DNA of 64,000 nucleotides. Origin: Mycolicibacterium chlorophenolicum. GTDB taxonomy: Bacteria; Actinomycetota; Actinomycetes; Mycobacteriales; Mycobacteriaceae. Of this stretch, positions 25,264-34,403 are shown in pieces; positions within the stretch are counted from its first letter, which is position 1; each line of letters opens with the position of its first letter. The DNA is taken from NCBI RefSeq assembly GCF_001044235.1, contig NZ_JYNL01000009.1:124001-188000 (forward strand). Reading direction: 5' to 3'. Both the position numbers and the translations under genes were made by a program. The notes below the pieces were generated by a model. That model was not told where the DNA came from. It saw nothing but the letters and a program-made list of their open reading frames with translations, and searched no databases.

Positions 25264-25710
25264 TTAAGTCGAGCGTCCATGGCTCGAGATATCTGATCGA
25301 CATCGAGTTCCCCGGGTTGGGAAGGATCCTGGTGGTTCATGCTCCTCCATGACGATGTTGCGGAGCTCGCTTTCCTTCTTCTTGGTGTGCTCACGCAACG
25401 GGAACGCGGTGTTGTCATACAGGCTCATCGAACCGAACAGCGCGCCGTCCTGGAACATGACGCCGAACAGTGTGCGGATGTCGTAGAGCTCCTTGGCCGA
25501 GCACTCGATGATGTTGGTGCCGTCGACGATGATCTTGCCGCGCTCGGGGCGCAGCAGACCGATCAAAGACTTCAAGTACACCGATTTACCGGTACCCGAG
25601 CCCAGCAGGACGCTGACCTCACCGGCGGGGATCTCCATCGTGACGTCTTCCCAAATTCGCTGGGCCCCAAACGACTTCGTCAACCCCTCAACCGAAACAT
25701 CAATACCCAC
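25264..25710 (-). pseudogene. mkl: Mkl/MceG-type MCE transporter ATPase, truncated with damaged P-loop
   Basis: The first 117 or so residues match the mycobacterial MCE ATPase Mkl closely (VEGLTKSFGAQRIWEDV, GEVSVLLG, FLKSLIGLLRPERG-like, ECSAKELYDIRTLFGV, PLREHTKKKESELRNIVME). The match stops at about 25355, so the signature, Walker B and regulatory parts (over half the protein) are missing. The Walker A reads LLGSGTGKS, one residue shorter than the LLGPSGTGKS of Mkl, an in-frame codon loss that should abolish nucleotide binding. It cannot energise an MCE transporter; the mce genes here would depend on a chromosomal Mkl. Confidence 0.85.
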
Positions 25711-26059
25711 CGGACATCCCTTCGTGCATGGCGCCTATCCTCAACCGCCTTACCACCAGTTGCCTTGTGTGCTCACCCGTGAGCCACATCGGCGATGCCG
25801 ATGGTGTCGCCGATCCGGGGACGACCACCGGCATATGTGGCTCTTCCTGAGTCAGATCCACGTCGTCCTCCAGTTCCGGAACGATTGGTATGAACTGGCA
25901 CAAGAACGTCGCCGCCAACGAACACGGATTATCGGTGTCGGCGCGTGCCGTAGACGGCGCCGCGCATGTGAGAATCGTGGCGAGCGCACCTGCGGTAGTG
26001 GCGGCCGGAGTTCGTCCGCGCCGGAGTACTTGGGCCGCCCGGTTGCGATCGATGGTCAT
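25700..26059 (-). pseudogene. Exported protein, C-terminally rearranged
   Basis: The 119-residue reading starts at ATG 26059. It has a signal peptide ending ARA near residue 40 and a mature segment DNPCSLAATFLCQFIPIVPE followed by DVDLTQEEPHMP. This resembles a family of small mycobacterial exported proteins carrying the same two-Cys segment. After about residue 90 the sequence is no longer family-like and runs into the leader of the mkl fragment. It overlaps the stop of the mpt51 fragment by four bases, so the two were probably co-translated in an ancestor. Confidence 0.55.
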
Positions 26060-26364
26060 CGGATGGTAGCGGTCATGTCGGGGGCCATGGCTGCCAGCTG
26101 GGGAGCCCAGCTGTTCCAGTCGTGTTGCCCACCCTGGGCAATGTCAAAGTGCCCGTTGCGTCCGCCTGCGCTGCGGTAGTGGTTATAAAAGGATCGATTC
26201 GAGCCCTGCGCCTGATCGCAATGGCCGATCATCGCCGCCGGATCACTGCATGTCAGAGTGGATGGGCTGTAGACCCACAACCGGGTGTCATTGTCGACAA
26301 GCAGCGGTACGTGCACGTCAGGGTCATGCCACTTCCAACGACCTAACTGCGCGGCCCCCCACAT
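26056..26364 (-). pseudogene. MPT51 / antigen-85-family (FbpD-like) 3' fragment
   Basis: The 102 residues match the C-terminal third of mycobacterial MPT51 (FbpD): AMWGA-like MWGAAQLGRWKWHDP, then NDTRLWVYSPSTLT, SDPAAMIGH, SFYNHYRSAGGRNGHFD and SWAPQLAAM. The first two-thirds of the gene, including signal peptide, are absent. The break lies at about 26365, the same place where the plus-strand mceC fragment begins, so one rearrangement probably removed both 5' ends. Confidence 0.85.
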
Positions 26365-26392
26365 GGCCTGGTGTTGGACGTCTCGTCAGGTG

Positions 26393-27034
26393 ATGACGGT
26401 GGAGGGGTTTCTCGTCACTTGTGCTGAGGATGTGGTGGGAGAGGGGGCGACCCTCAAACCCGCGTTGGACAAACTCAACGGCGTACTGGCGACGCTGGAC
26501 AACCGAAAAGCTGAGATCCAGCAGTCGATCAAGGGACTGAACTCCTATGCGATGAGTTTCGGCGAGGTGTTGTCCGGGGGGCCCTTCTTCAAGGCCTACA
26601 TCGCCAATCTCATTCCAGGCCAATTCATTCAGCCATTTGTCGACTCCGCATTCTCCGACCTCGGGTTGGACCCCAACGTCCTGCTGCCGTCGCAACGCAC
26701 CGACCCGCAGACGGGTCAGCCGGGAACCCCGGCTCTTCCGGCGCCCTACCCGCGCACCGGGCAGGCTGGCGAACCGCGGATGACGCTGCCCGACGCGATC
26801 ACCGGAAACCCCGGCGACCAGGCATGTGGTCCGCCCGCAATTGCGCTACCTGGTCCCGGCTGCTATCCCTACCGGGAGCCGTCACCCGCGCCTGCGCCTG
26901 GCGGTCCACCTCCCGGTCCACCGGCGAAGCAGGTACCCGATCCCAACGCATCAACGCCGCCGACGCCAAGCCCGGTGTTCGTACCCGCACCCGGCGAACC
27001 GACGGCCTCCAGTGAGGCGGGCAATGATCAATAA
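26393..27034 (+). pseudogene. MceC 3' fragment
   Basis: From about 26440 the translation matches the C-terminal part of MceC proteins: LKPALDKLNGVLATLDNRKAE, FFKAYIANLIPGQF, PSQRTDPQTGQPGTPALP, LPDAITGNPGD, and a Pro-rich tail APAPGGPPPGPPA. The N-terminal membrane anchor and the MCE domain are missing. No start with a convincing ribosome binding site exists. yrbE genes, mceA and mceB, which normally precede it, are also absent. The 3' end still overlaps mceD by 11 bases, the original operon arrangement. Confidence 0.82.
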
Positions 27035-28367
27035 CCGCAGAGTCAAGGCAGCGCTGACGGCGGCGCTGGTCGTCCTCGTCGTGGTCGGGGGATACGTTGT
27101 CGTGCAATTCATTCGAGCTTCGAATCGCACGCATGTCGTTGCCTATTTCGACAACAGCAACGGCATCTTCCCCGGTGACGATGTCCGCATCCGTGGTGTC
27201 AACGTCGGCAAGATCGACAAGATCGAGCCAGAACCCACCCGGGTGAAAATCAGCTTCTGGCTGGACAGCGAGTACGCGGTTCCCGCCGACGCCAAGGCCG
27301 TGATCGTATCGCCGACGTTGGTGACCGCACGTGCCGTCCAACTCACCCCGCCCTACACCGGCGGCGCCACCCTGCAGAACGACGCGGTCATCCCCCAGGA
27401 GCGCACCGCGGTTCCGGTGGAATGGGACGACGTCCGCGTTCAGCTTGAACGCCTCACCCAGGCGTTGCAGCCCACCGAGCCTGGCGGCAGCAGCACCTTG
27501 GGAGCGTTGGTTCACACCGCCGCGGACAATCTCCGCGGTCAGGGCCCAGCGATCCGGGACGCGGTCATCAAACTGTCCCAGGCACTTTCGGCGCTCGGCG
27601 ATCACAGCGGCGACATCTTCACCAGCGTCAAGAACATCGCAACGCTGGTGACCGCGCTGAAGGACAGCGCCGGACTGCTCGAGACCCTCAACGGAAACCT
27701 CGCTTCGGTCACCGGACTGCTCGCGGACGAGCCCGGCGAGGTCGCCGGCGCCGTCAAAGACCTCAATGATGTGGTCGGCAAGGTCAGCAGTTTCGTTGCA
27801 GACAACCGCGAAGCGCTGGGCACCACCTCCGACAAACTCGCATCGGTTTCGACTGCTCTGAACGAGAGCCTGGACGACATCAAACAGCTCCTGCATATCC
27901 TGCCGACGACGGCGGCCAACGCCGCCAACCTCTATCAGCCCGCACAAGGCAGCCTCACCGGCATCGCCGCGGTCAACAACTTCGCCGACCCCATCAATTT
28001 CCTGTGCGGCGCCATTCAGGCGGCATCACGCCTGGGTGCCGAACAGTCGGCGAAGCTGTGCGTGCAGTACCTGGCGCCGATCGTGAAAAACCGCCAGTAC
28101 AACTTCCCGCCGCTTGGCTTCAACCCGTTCGTCGGCGCCACGGCACGCCCGAACGAGATCTCCTACAGCGAGGACTGGATGCGCCCGGATTACGTTCCGC
28201 CGCAACCGGCTCCAGCTGCGCCGCCCGCCCCACCCGGCCCCCCGTTGGCCGCCGAACAGGCAGCACCCACAGATGCGGCGGCCATAGTCGGCGGGCCGGC
28301 GCCGCAGACCACCGACCCGGCAGCCGGGCTGGCGGGAATGATGCTGCCTGCGGGGACGGGGTCATGA
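27024..28367 (+). CDS. MCE family protein MceD
   Basis: ATG 27024 gives 447 residues; longer reading overlaps mceC out of frame. An N-terminal membrane anchor (about residues 8-30) precedes the MCE domain (about 38-115): VVAYFDNSNGIFPGDDVRIRG then VNVGKIDKIE. A long helical region (about 130-310) and a Pro/Ala-rich tail follow, as in Mycobacterium MceD. Family members form a tube-like lipid or sterol importer with the other Mce proteins, YrbE permeases and Mkl. Those partners are missing or broken here, so function is doubtful unless they are supplied elsewhere. Confidence 0.88.
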   Translation: MINNRRVKAALTAALVVLVVVGGYVVVQFIRASNRTHVVAYFDNSNGIFPGDDVRIRGVNVGKIDKIEPEPTRVKISFWLDSEYAVPADAKAVIVSPTLVTARAVQLTPPYTGGATLQNDAVIPQERTAVPVEWDDVRVQLERLTQALQPTEPGGSSTLGALVHTAADNLRGQGPAIRDAVIKLSQALSALGDHSGDIFTSVKNIATLVTALKDSAGLLETLNGNLASVTGLLADEPGEVAGAVKDLNDVVGKVSSFVADNREALGTTSDKLASVSTALNESLDDIKQLLHILPTTAANAANLYQPAQGSLTGIAAVNNFADPINFLCGAIQAASRLGAEQSAKLCVQYLAPIVKNRQYNFPPLGFNPFVGATARPNEISYSEDWMRPDYVPPQPAPAAPPAPPGPPLAAEQAAPTDAAAIVGGPAPQTTDPAAGLAGMMLPAGTGS

Positions 28368-29527
28368 CGATGCGCAGCTGGCGACGGATACCGGCCGCTG
28401 TCCTGACGTGCATCCTGGCGGCCACCGCGGTCGCAGGCTGTGGGTGGCGAGGGCTGAATTCCCTGCCACTCCCCGGAACCGAAGGCGGTGGGCCCGGGGC
28501 TTACACCATCCAGGCGCAGATGCCTGATGTGAACAACATCCAGCCCAATTCACGCGTGCGCGTCGGTGACGTCACGGTGGGCACAGTCACCAAAATCGAG
28601 CGCCAGGATTGGCACGCGCTGGTGACCATGAAGCTCAACGGCGATGTCACGCTACCCGCCAATTCGACAGTGACACTGGGCCAGACGGCATTGCTGGGAT
28701 CGCTGCACATCGAGCTGGCGCCGCCGACCGACGAAGCGCCTGAGGGCAGGCTTCATCAGGGCTCGCTGATACCGCTGTCATCGGGAAAGGCCTACCCATC
28801 GACCGAGCAGACACTGGCGACCGCCTCGTTGCTGCTCAATGGCGGAGGTATCGCCAAGGTACAGGACATCACCACCGCGCTGAGCACCGCGTTATCCGGG
28901 CGGGAGGGAGACCTCCGCAGCCTGATGGATCAGTTGAACACATTCGTCACCCGGGTCAACGATCAAACCGGCGACATCATCGCGGCCAGCGACAGTCTCA
29001 ACCGCCTGCTGGGCCAATTCGCCGAGCAGAAGCCGGTTCTCGACAAGGGCCTTGACACAATCCCCGACGCCCTGGCGGTGGTCAATCGAGAACGGGAGAA
29101 TCTCATCGACGCGGTCGACCAGTTGGGCAAATTCAGCGCGCTGGCTGCCGATTCGGTCAACAAGACCAAAGCACCGTTGGTCCAGGAACTCAAAGACCTT
29201 GGGCCGGTGCTGGAATCACTGGCCAACGCCGGCCCGGCGCTGACACATGCGTTGGACCTGATACCCACGTTCCCGTTCCCGAAATCCACCTTGACCAAGT
29301 GGTTCCGCGGCGACTACGCCAACGTGAGTCTGGTCGTCGACCTGACGCTGAGCCGGATCGACAGCTCCATCTTCACCGGAACCAGATGGGAATGCGATCT
29401 GACATGGCTGGAGATGCAGTGGGGCCGAACCATTGGCCAGCTGCCCAGTCCGTGCACCAACAGTGCGCCGCCCAACGGCGCCGGTAACCCCCTACTGGCG
29501 CCCTACCGCTACAACCAGGGACCGTAA
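28364..29527 (+). CDS. MCE family lipoprotein MceE (LprK-type)
   Basis: Starts with a four-base ATGA overlap with mceD. The 387-residue product has a lipoprotein signal (ILAATAVAGCGW, lipobox Cys about residue 26), as in the lipidated E member of mce operons. The MCE domain follows (YTIQAQMPDVNNIQPNSRVR, GDVTVGTVTKIE), then an extended helical part and a C-terminal NPLLAPYRYNQGP. It appears intact. It would sit on the outer face of the membrane as part of a lipid-uptake tunnel. Confidence 0.88.
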   Translation: MTMRSWRRIPAAVLTCILAATAVAGCGWRGLNSLPLPGTEGGGPGAYTIQAQMPDVNNIQPNSRVRVGDVTVGTVTKIERQDWHALVTMKLNGDVTLPANSTVTLGQTALLGSLHIELAPPTDEAPEGRLHQGSLIPLSSGKAYPSTEQTLATASLLLNGGGIAKVQDITTALSTALSGREGDLRSLMDQLNTFVTRVNDQTGDIIAASDSLNRLLGQFAEQKPVLDKGLDTIPDALAVVNRERENLIDAVDQLGKFSALAADSVNKTKAPLVQELKDLGPVLESLANAGPALTHALDLIPTFPFPKSTLTKWFRGDYANVSLVVDLTLSRIDSSIFTGTRWECDLTWLEMQWGRTIGQLPSPCTNSAPPNGAGNPLLAPYRYNQGP

Positions 29528-29529
29528 CC

Positions 29530-30978
29530 GTGTATCTCAGCAAGCTGGTCAGACGCCAACTGTCGGTCTTCTCCGTCGTCGCAGTCGTCGCCGGAGGCAC
29601 GATGGCCATCGGATACCTCGACCTGCCCAAGGCGCTGTTCGGAATCGGCCACTACCAGGTGACGGTGAACCTGCCATCGTCTGGGGGGCTGTACAAAGAC
29701 GGCAACGTCACCTACCGCGGGGTTGAAGTCGGCCGCGTTGAGGACGTTCGGCTCAACGGCGGCGGAGTCGACGCGGTGCTGTCATTGAAGTCTGACACCA
29801 AGATTCCCGCCAACGTCGACGCCAATGTGCACAGTCAGACAGCTGTCGGCGAGTTGTTCATCGAGCTCGTCCCCCGCTCCGGCGACGGCCCCAAGCTCAA
29901 GGACGGTGACGTCATACCTGCCGACCACGCAACGCTGCCCCCCGATATCAACACCCTGCTGGCTCAGACCAACGCCGGACTGCAAGCCATCCCCCACGGC
30001 GATCTCAAGACTGTGATCGACGAGTCCTACACGGCGATAGGAGGATTAGGGCCAGAACTGGCGCGCATCGTCAAGGGGGCAACTACCCTTGCCGCCGATG
30101 CGCGCGCAAACCTCGACTCGCTGACCACCGTGATCGATCAATCCAAGCCCGTGCTGGACAGTCAGATCAACTCCTCGGACTCGATCCGGGCCTGGGCGGC
30201 CAACGTCGCTGAGGTCACCCGCCAACTGCAAGAACAGGATCCCGCGCTGAAAGGCGTGCTGGACAGAGGGCCTGCCGCAACAACCGAAGCACGCCAGCTG
30301 ATTGACCGGCTCAAACCCACGCTGCCCGTGGTCCTGGCCAACCTCGTCAACCTCGAACAGGTGGCAGTCACCTACCAACCCAGTCTCGAACAGATCCTTG
30401 TCCTGTTCCCCAAGGACATCGAAATGCTCCAGGCGGCCCAACTCGCCAACCGCGATACCAAGCAGGACTACAAGGGACTGTTCCTGTCGTTCAACCTCAA
30501 CGCCAACCTCCCTCCGCCGTGCACCACCGGTTTCCTCCCCGCTCAACAGGTACGCTCGCCCAGCGAAGTGGACTATCCCGAACGGCCGGCGGGCGACATG
30601 TACTGCCGGGTGCCGCAAGACTCGGCGTTGGACGTGCGCGGTGCGCGTAACGCCCCATGCATCACACGCCCAGGCAAGCGTGCACCCACCGTCAAGTTGT
30701 GCGAGAGCGACGAGGACTATGTGCCTCTCAACGACGGCTACAACTGGAAGGGCGACCCGAATGCCACGCTGTCCGGCCAGTCGGTACCCCAGCAGCCGCC
30801 GGGGACGCCGCCACCAGCCGGTCCCCCCGCACCGCCACCCATCGCGGTCGCCCAGTATGACCCCGCAACCGGCACGTACACCGGGCCCGACGGTAAGCAG
30901 TACACGCAGACCGATCTCGCTCGGGACGGGCGGCCGCGCGCGTGGCAGGACTTGCTCATCCCACGCGGTGGTGACTGA
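29530..30978 (+). CDS. MCE family protein MceF
   Basis: GTG 29530 begins two bases after the mceE stop. The 482-residue protein has an N-terminal anchor (about residues 12-34), an MCE domain (YQVTVNLPSSGGLYKDGNVTYRG then VEVGRVEDVRLN), a long helical region and a C-terminal domain with YTGPDGKQYTQTDLAR. In the middle a FNLNANLPPPCTTGF segment matches MceF proteins. It closes the operon; the mce-associated genes that usually follow are absent. Confidence 0.88.
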   Translation: MYLSKLVRRQLSVFSVVAVVAGGTMAIGYLDLPKALFGIGHYQVTVNLPSSGGLYKDGNVTYRGVEVGRVEDVRLNGGGVDAVLSLKSDTKIPANVDANVHSQTAVGELFIELVPRSGDGPKLKDGDVIPADHATLPPDINTLLAQTNAGLQAIPHGDLKTVIDESYTAIGGLGPELARIVKGATTLAADARANLDSLTTVIDQSKPVLDSQINSSDSIRAWAANVAEVTRQLQEQDPALKGVLDRGPAATTEARQLIDRLKPTLPVVLANLVNLEQVAVTYQPSLEQILVLFPKDIEMLQAAQLANRDTKQDYKGLFLSFNLNANLPPPCTTGFLPAQQVRSPSEVDYPERPAGDMYCRVPQDSALDVRGARNAPCITRPGKRAPTVKLCESDEDYVPLNDGYNWKGDPNATLSGQSVPQQPPGTPPPAGPPAPPPIAVAQYDPATGTYTGPDGKQYTQTDLARDGRPRAWQDLLIPRGGD

Positions 30979-31210
30979 TCGATCCGACGTGGAGCGCAGC
31001 GCATGCGAGCTACACCAATGTTCTAGGTAAAAACGTGAGATGTGTTGATGGGCATTAATACCCAATCGGTCGAAGACGCTCTTTGGACGCCGGAGGTGGC
31101 TAACCGATTGCAGGTCGAAACCCTGACCGGCACCCCTCGTCTAAACCTACGGCCACATCAATCCCACACGATTCCAGATCGGGTAACCCCTTGAAAAGGA
31201 CGAGTAAACC

Positions 31211-32215
31211 ATGAGCTATGTCGCCGCGGCCGGCGAATTCAATCGCGACACCAACTACATCAGCAGCCGCATCACCGCTGACGGCCGCGACGGCTATCCC
31301 GTCGAACCAGGCCGCTACCGCCTGATCGTCGCGCGGGCCTGTCCGTGGGCCAACCGCACGATCATTGTGCGACGACTGCTCGGCCTGGAAAAGGTTCTGT
31401 CTATTGGCTTTTGCGGACCAACGCACGATACACGCAGCTGGACCTTCGACCTCGACCCAGGTGGCCTCGACCCAGTGCTGAAGATCCATTTCTTACGCGA
31501 CGCATACAACAAGCGCATACCGGACTATCCGAAGGGAGTCACGGTGCCCGCGATCGTGGACGCGCCGACGGGCGCAGTGGTCACCAACGACTTCGCCCAA
31601 ATGACCGTGGACTTCTCGACGCAGTGGACCCATTTCCATCGCGAGGGCGCCCCCCAGCTCTATCCCGAGCGACGGCGCGACGAGATCGACGACGTCGCTC
31701 AGCGCATCTACACCGAGGTCAACGACGGCGTCTACCAATGCGGGTTCGCGAGCTCACAGGATGCATACGACAGAGCCTACGACCGATTATTCAGCGCACT
31801 CGATTGGCTTTCTGAGCGCCTACAGACCCAACGCTATCTCGTAGGCGACACCATCACCGAGGCAGACATCCGGCTGTTCACCACACTGGCCCGATTTGAC
31901 TCCGTATATCACGGCCACTTCAAATGCAATCGGTCGAAACTCACAGAGATGCCGACGCTGTGGGCCTACGCGCGGGATCTGTTCCAGACACCGGGCTTTG
32001 GCGACACCATCGACTTCGTGCAGACCAAGCAGCACTACTACATCGTGCACACGGATATCAATCCGACACAAGTCGTGCCGAAGGGTCCTGACCTGTCAAA
32101 CTGGCTCACGCCGCACGGCCGGGAAGAGTTAGGCGGTAGGCCGTTTGGAGACGGCACACCACCTGAGTCGACTCCCGAGGGGGAACACATGCCCGACGGG
32201 CCCGAAGCCCGATAG
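31211..32215 (+). CDS. Glutathionyl-/mycothionyl-hydroquinone reductase (ECM4/YqjG-type GST)
   Basis: The 334-residue product belongs to the omega-class-like GST family: RYRLIVARACPWANRTIIV holds the CPWA active site near residue 46, followed by WTFDLD, TVPAIVD, NDFAQM and LFTTLARFDSVYHGHFKCN. Family members reduce S-glutathionyl-hydroquinones; in mycobacteria, which use mycothiol, the mycothiol adduct is the likely substrate. The ribosome binding site aaaggacg precedes the ATG. It stands alone after the mce genes and fits the quinone and halogenated-compound detoxification theme of the window. Confidence 0.9.
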   Translation: MSYVAAAGEFNRDTNYISSRITADGRDGYPVEPGRYRLIVARACPWANRTIIVRRLLGLEKVLSIGFCGPTHDTRSWTFDLDPGGLDPVLKIHFLRDAYNKRIPDYPKGVTVPAIVDAPTGAVVTNDFAQMTVDFSTQWTHFHREGAPQLYPERRRDEIDDVAQRIYTEVNDGVYQCGFASSQDAYDRAYDRLFSALDWLSERLQTQRYLVGDTITEADIRLFTTLARFDSVYHGHFKCNRSKLTEMPTLWAYARDLFQTPGFGDTIDFVQTKQHYYIVHTDINPTQVVPKGPDLSNWLTPHGREELGGRPFGDGTPPESTPEGEHMPDGPEAR

Positions 32216-32410
32216 TGTCAGACGGTCTCGACACACCAGACAGCACGGCGTACCTGCTCCAGCTCACAGACCTCGTCCTCGCACATACAGTCCTCGCGGC
32301 CGCGCATTCGAGCTGTCTGAGTCGCGGTCATAGCGCTTCACTGCCACCACACACTCCTCGGGCGTGGTATGCCAGCCACCGTAAAGCGTTAAATCCCAGA
32401 GCCCACCCGC

Positions 32411-32448
32411 GAATGGGATGCTCTTGATCCGAATGGGATGCTCTTGAT
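32411..32448. repeat. 20-bp tandem duplication at the edge of a pseudogene
   Basis: gaatgggatgctcttgat occurs at 32411-32428 and 32431-32448 (20-base period). The second copy is the conserved coding end of the sulfate-binding-protein remnant (SIPFG region, minus strand); the first lies beyond the break. Confidence 0.8.
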
Positions 32449-32819
32449 GTTGTCGGCGTTCCAGTCCTTGGCTACCTCATCGGCCCTGACCAGTCGGGTG
32501 ACACCGGGCTCCACCGAGAAGTTGACGATGTCGGCGGGCTTGCGGTCGACAACGGCGCGCGGCTGATCACCCGAGGCGCCGTAGTAGAACGTGGTCACGG
32601 CCACTCCCCTGCCCTCCGGCGTGGCGGCGAAGGCGTGGATGGTCTTGCTCCAGCCGGGCTTCGGCGCGGCGTGGGCACCACGCGTAGCGTCGTCTCACCG
32701 GTCGGCCGCTTGTCGCCACCGGCGACATCACCTGGCGGCCCCCCGCCGTATCCCGCGAGCAGGGTTGCGGTAACGGCCAATGCGGCTGCGCTGCCCCATG
32801 ACTTGCTGATGTGCCTCAT
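32429..32819 (-). pseudogene. Sulfate-binding lipoprotein remnant (SubI-like)
   Basis: ATG 32819 begins an N-terminus like that of mycobacterial SubI (MRHISKSWGSAAALAV, then TATLLAGYGGG). The lipobox Cys is replaced by Tyr. After TLRVV the frame shifts, and the SubI-like sequence resumes in another frame: TTFYYGASGDQPRAVV, DIVNFSVEPGVTRLV and DWNADNIKSIPFG. It then stops at the tandem duplication, with about two-thirds of the protein missing. No ABC transporter genes (cysTWA) are nearby. It is clearly non-functional. Confidence 0.8.
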
Positions 32820-32884
32820 GAACCGCTCGATGTGGTTTAACGGCAGCGGCCGCCCGCCGCGTCGCGTGCCCGACAGCAGCAAGG

Positions 32885-33871
32885 TTATTCGGGGTAGGGC
32901 AGTGATTCGGCGGCACGTTCGATCTGCAGCAGGCTGCGGCTGGTTGTCATGCGAGTCGATTCCTCACTGCTGAGCGCGCGCACGGTTTCGATCTGCACCT
33001 GCACGACCACTCCCTCCTCGGCGGCCAGCCGCGCGGCGGCGGCGAGGGTGTCGGGGTCGCTGACGTTGACCGCCAGAGGGGTTTTGGTGCCTGACGGGGT
33101 GAGGTATAGGCTGCCGAGGCTGCGGCGGAAACCGTCGATGGTGCCGATCGCCCATCCGCGTTCGCTGTCGTAGTTGTAGTTTTTCAGTTCGCTGCCAAGC
33201 AGCGCGGCTCCGGCCTGGGTGAAGGCGACTTCGGTAGATCCGAGGCCGCGCTGGCGTATCTGTCCGGCGATGTCCCATCCAGCTGTTCTCATTGCGGATG
33301 TGGAGCGCAGCAGGCCTCGTCGCGCTTTGATCGGTAGGTCACGCACGTCGCTGCCGACTCCGGCGGCACTGGAGCTAGCGTTGGTGAACAGCCGGGCGAT
33401 TGTGCGCAGCGCCTCCGAATCGGGGCTTGAGGCGAATTGGCTTGTGCCGCCGAGTGGTACATGCTTCGCATCTCCGTCAAGTGGGGCGTCGGCGCGCAGC
33501 ACAACCCGCACCGAGCCGGGACCGAGCCCGTGTATGAGAAGGTTTCGATTCAGCGCGTTCAGTTGAAGTCTCTCTCGAACGATCGCTTTGGTGGCGTCGT
33601 TGACTCCGGCGACGAAGGTTGCGAGTTTGTCCGCGCGGGTGGCATGGCCCCGCACCCCGGCGCCCTCCAAGTGCAGGTCGAGCTCGACTTGTTCAGGCGC
33701 GGTTTCTTCGGCCCAGACGCGTTCTGCGGCCGGATCACCTTGTACCGTGCCCGAATACAGCTGGCCGAGTGCGAAATCCGCGGTGTCGGGGAAATGCTCG
33801 TATTCATAGCGGATGGCGGCTCGAAGCAGGTCGTCGTCGCTGAGGCCGGAGAGGTGGCCGAGACCGGTCAT
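32885..33871 (-). CDS. Unknown protein, third gene of an XRE/nucleotidyltransferase operon
   Basis: A 328-residue soluble protein that I do not recognise. It starts within a four-base overlap (ATGA) with the preceding nucleotidyltransferase-like gene, so the two are surely co-expressed. Composition is ordinary with no signal peptide or membrane helix. Noticeable segments are an acidic N-terminus (LSGLSDDDLLRAAIRYEYEH), a central basic stretch (PIKARRGLLRSTSAMR), a GWAIGTIDGFRRSLGSLYL region, and a C-terminal helix-rich part. The operon layout (regulator, NT-fold enzyme, unknown) resembles toxin-antitoxin or anti-phage modules, but no function can be claimed. Confidence 0.75.
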   Translation of the reverse strand: MTGLGHLSGLSDDDLLRAAIRYEYEHFPDTADFALGQLYSGTVQGDPAAERVWAEETAPEQVELDLHLEGAGVRGHATRADKLATFVAGVNDATKAIVRERLQLNALNRNLLIHGLGPGSVRVVLRADAPLDGDAKHVPLGGTSQFASSPDSEALRTIARLFTNASSSAAGVGSDVRDLPIKARRGLLRSTSAMRTAGWDIAGQIRQRGLGSTEVAFTQAGAALLGSELKNYNYDSERGWAIGTIDGFRRSLGSLYLTPSGTKTPLAVNVSDPDTLAAAARLAAEEGVVVQVQIETVRALSSEESTRMTTSRSLLQIERAAESLPYPE

Positions 33872-34401
33872 TGATCGATCACCTCCACGAAGCCCTTTGT
33901 CGCACTGTCGATTATCTCACCATCGGGGCCGATCACCCGTGACCACCACCGGCGTTGCCGCTCAACGGCATATGGGTTGTCGCGGTTCACCACCAGGGCG
34001 TCGGTGAGCCCGCCCATGCAATGCAGCTTGTCTGTCTGCACAACCAGGTCACTGTGCCCGAGGGTGCCGGTGACCGAGCCGAGAGTCCACAGCGGCAGTG
34101 CGGCATCACCGTGTACCTGCTCCAACGCGTGAGCTGGCACCAGACAGGCGAAATCGCCGTCGCCGGGCGTGTCGTCTTTATAGGTGCAGAAGCCGCCGCT
34201 GAGCCAAATCGTGATCTCGTGACGATAGAACAACTGTCTGACAAGGGTGATGTGAATCCGGATCGCATCCAGAATCAAGCCACGCCGCTCGCGCGTGTGA
34301 TCGGCAGCGTCATCGACGAATCGAGAGCGTACCTCGTCCAACGTCGCCCGATGGATGCCCGGCGGTAGTGTTCCGTGCTCGCCCATGCAGCGCGGAAGCA
34401 T
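33868..34401 (-). CDS. Nucleotidyltransferase-fold protein (DUF6932-like)
   Basis: ATG 34401 follows the regulator stop by two bases; the longer open frame overlaps the regulator and has shadow composition. The 177-residue protein starts with GTLPPGIHRATLDEVRSRFV, typical of DUF6932-like proteins. It contains IWLSGGFCTYKDD, then TPGDGDFACLV, which fits the minimal-nucleotidyltransferase pattern hG[GS]-x(9-13)-Dh[DE]h with catalytic DGD near residues 81-83. It may transfer a nucleotide to a protein or RNA. It lies between an HTH regulator and an unknown protein in one operon. Confidence 0.72.
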   Translation of the reverse strand: MLPRCMGEHGTLPPGIHRATLDEVRSRFVDDAADHTRERRGLILDAIRIHITLVRQLFYRHEITIWLSGGFCTYKDDTPGDGDFACLVPAHALEQVHGDAALPLWTLGSVTGTLGHSDLVVQTDKLHCMGGLTDALVVNRDNPYAVERQRRWWSRVIGPDGEIIDSATKGFVEVIDQ

Positions 34402-34403
34402 GT

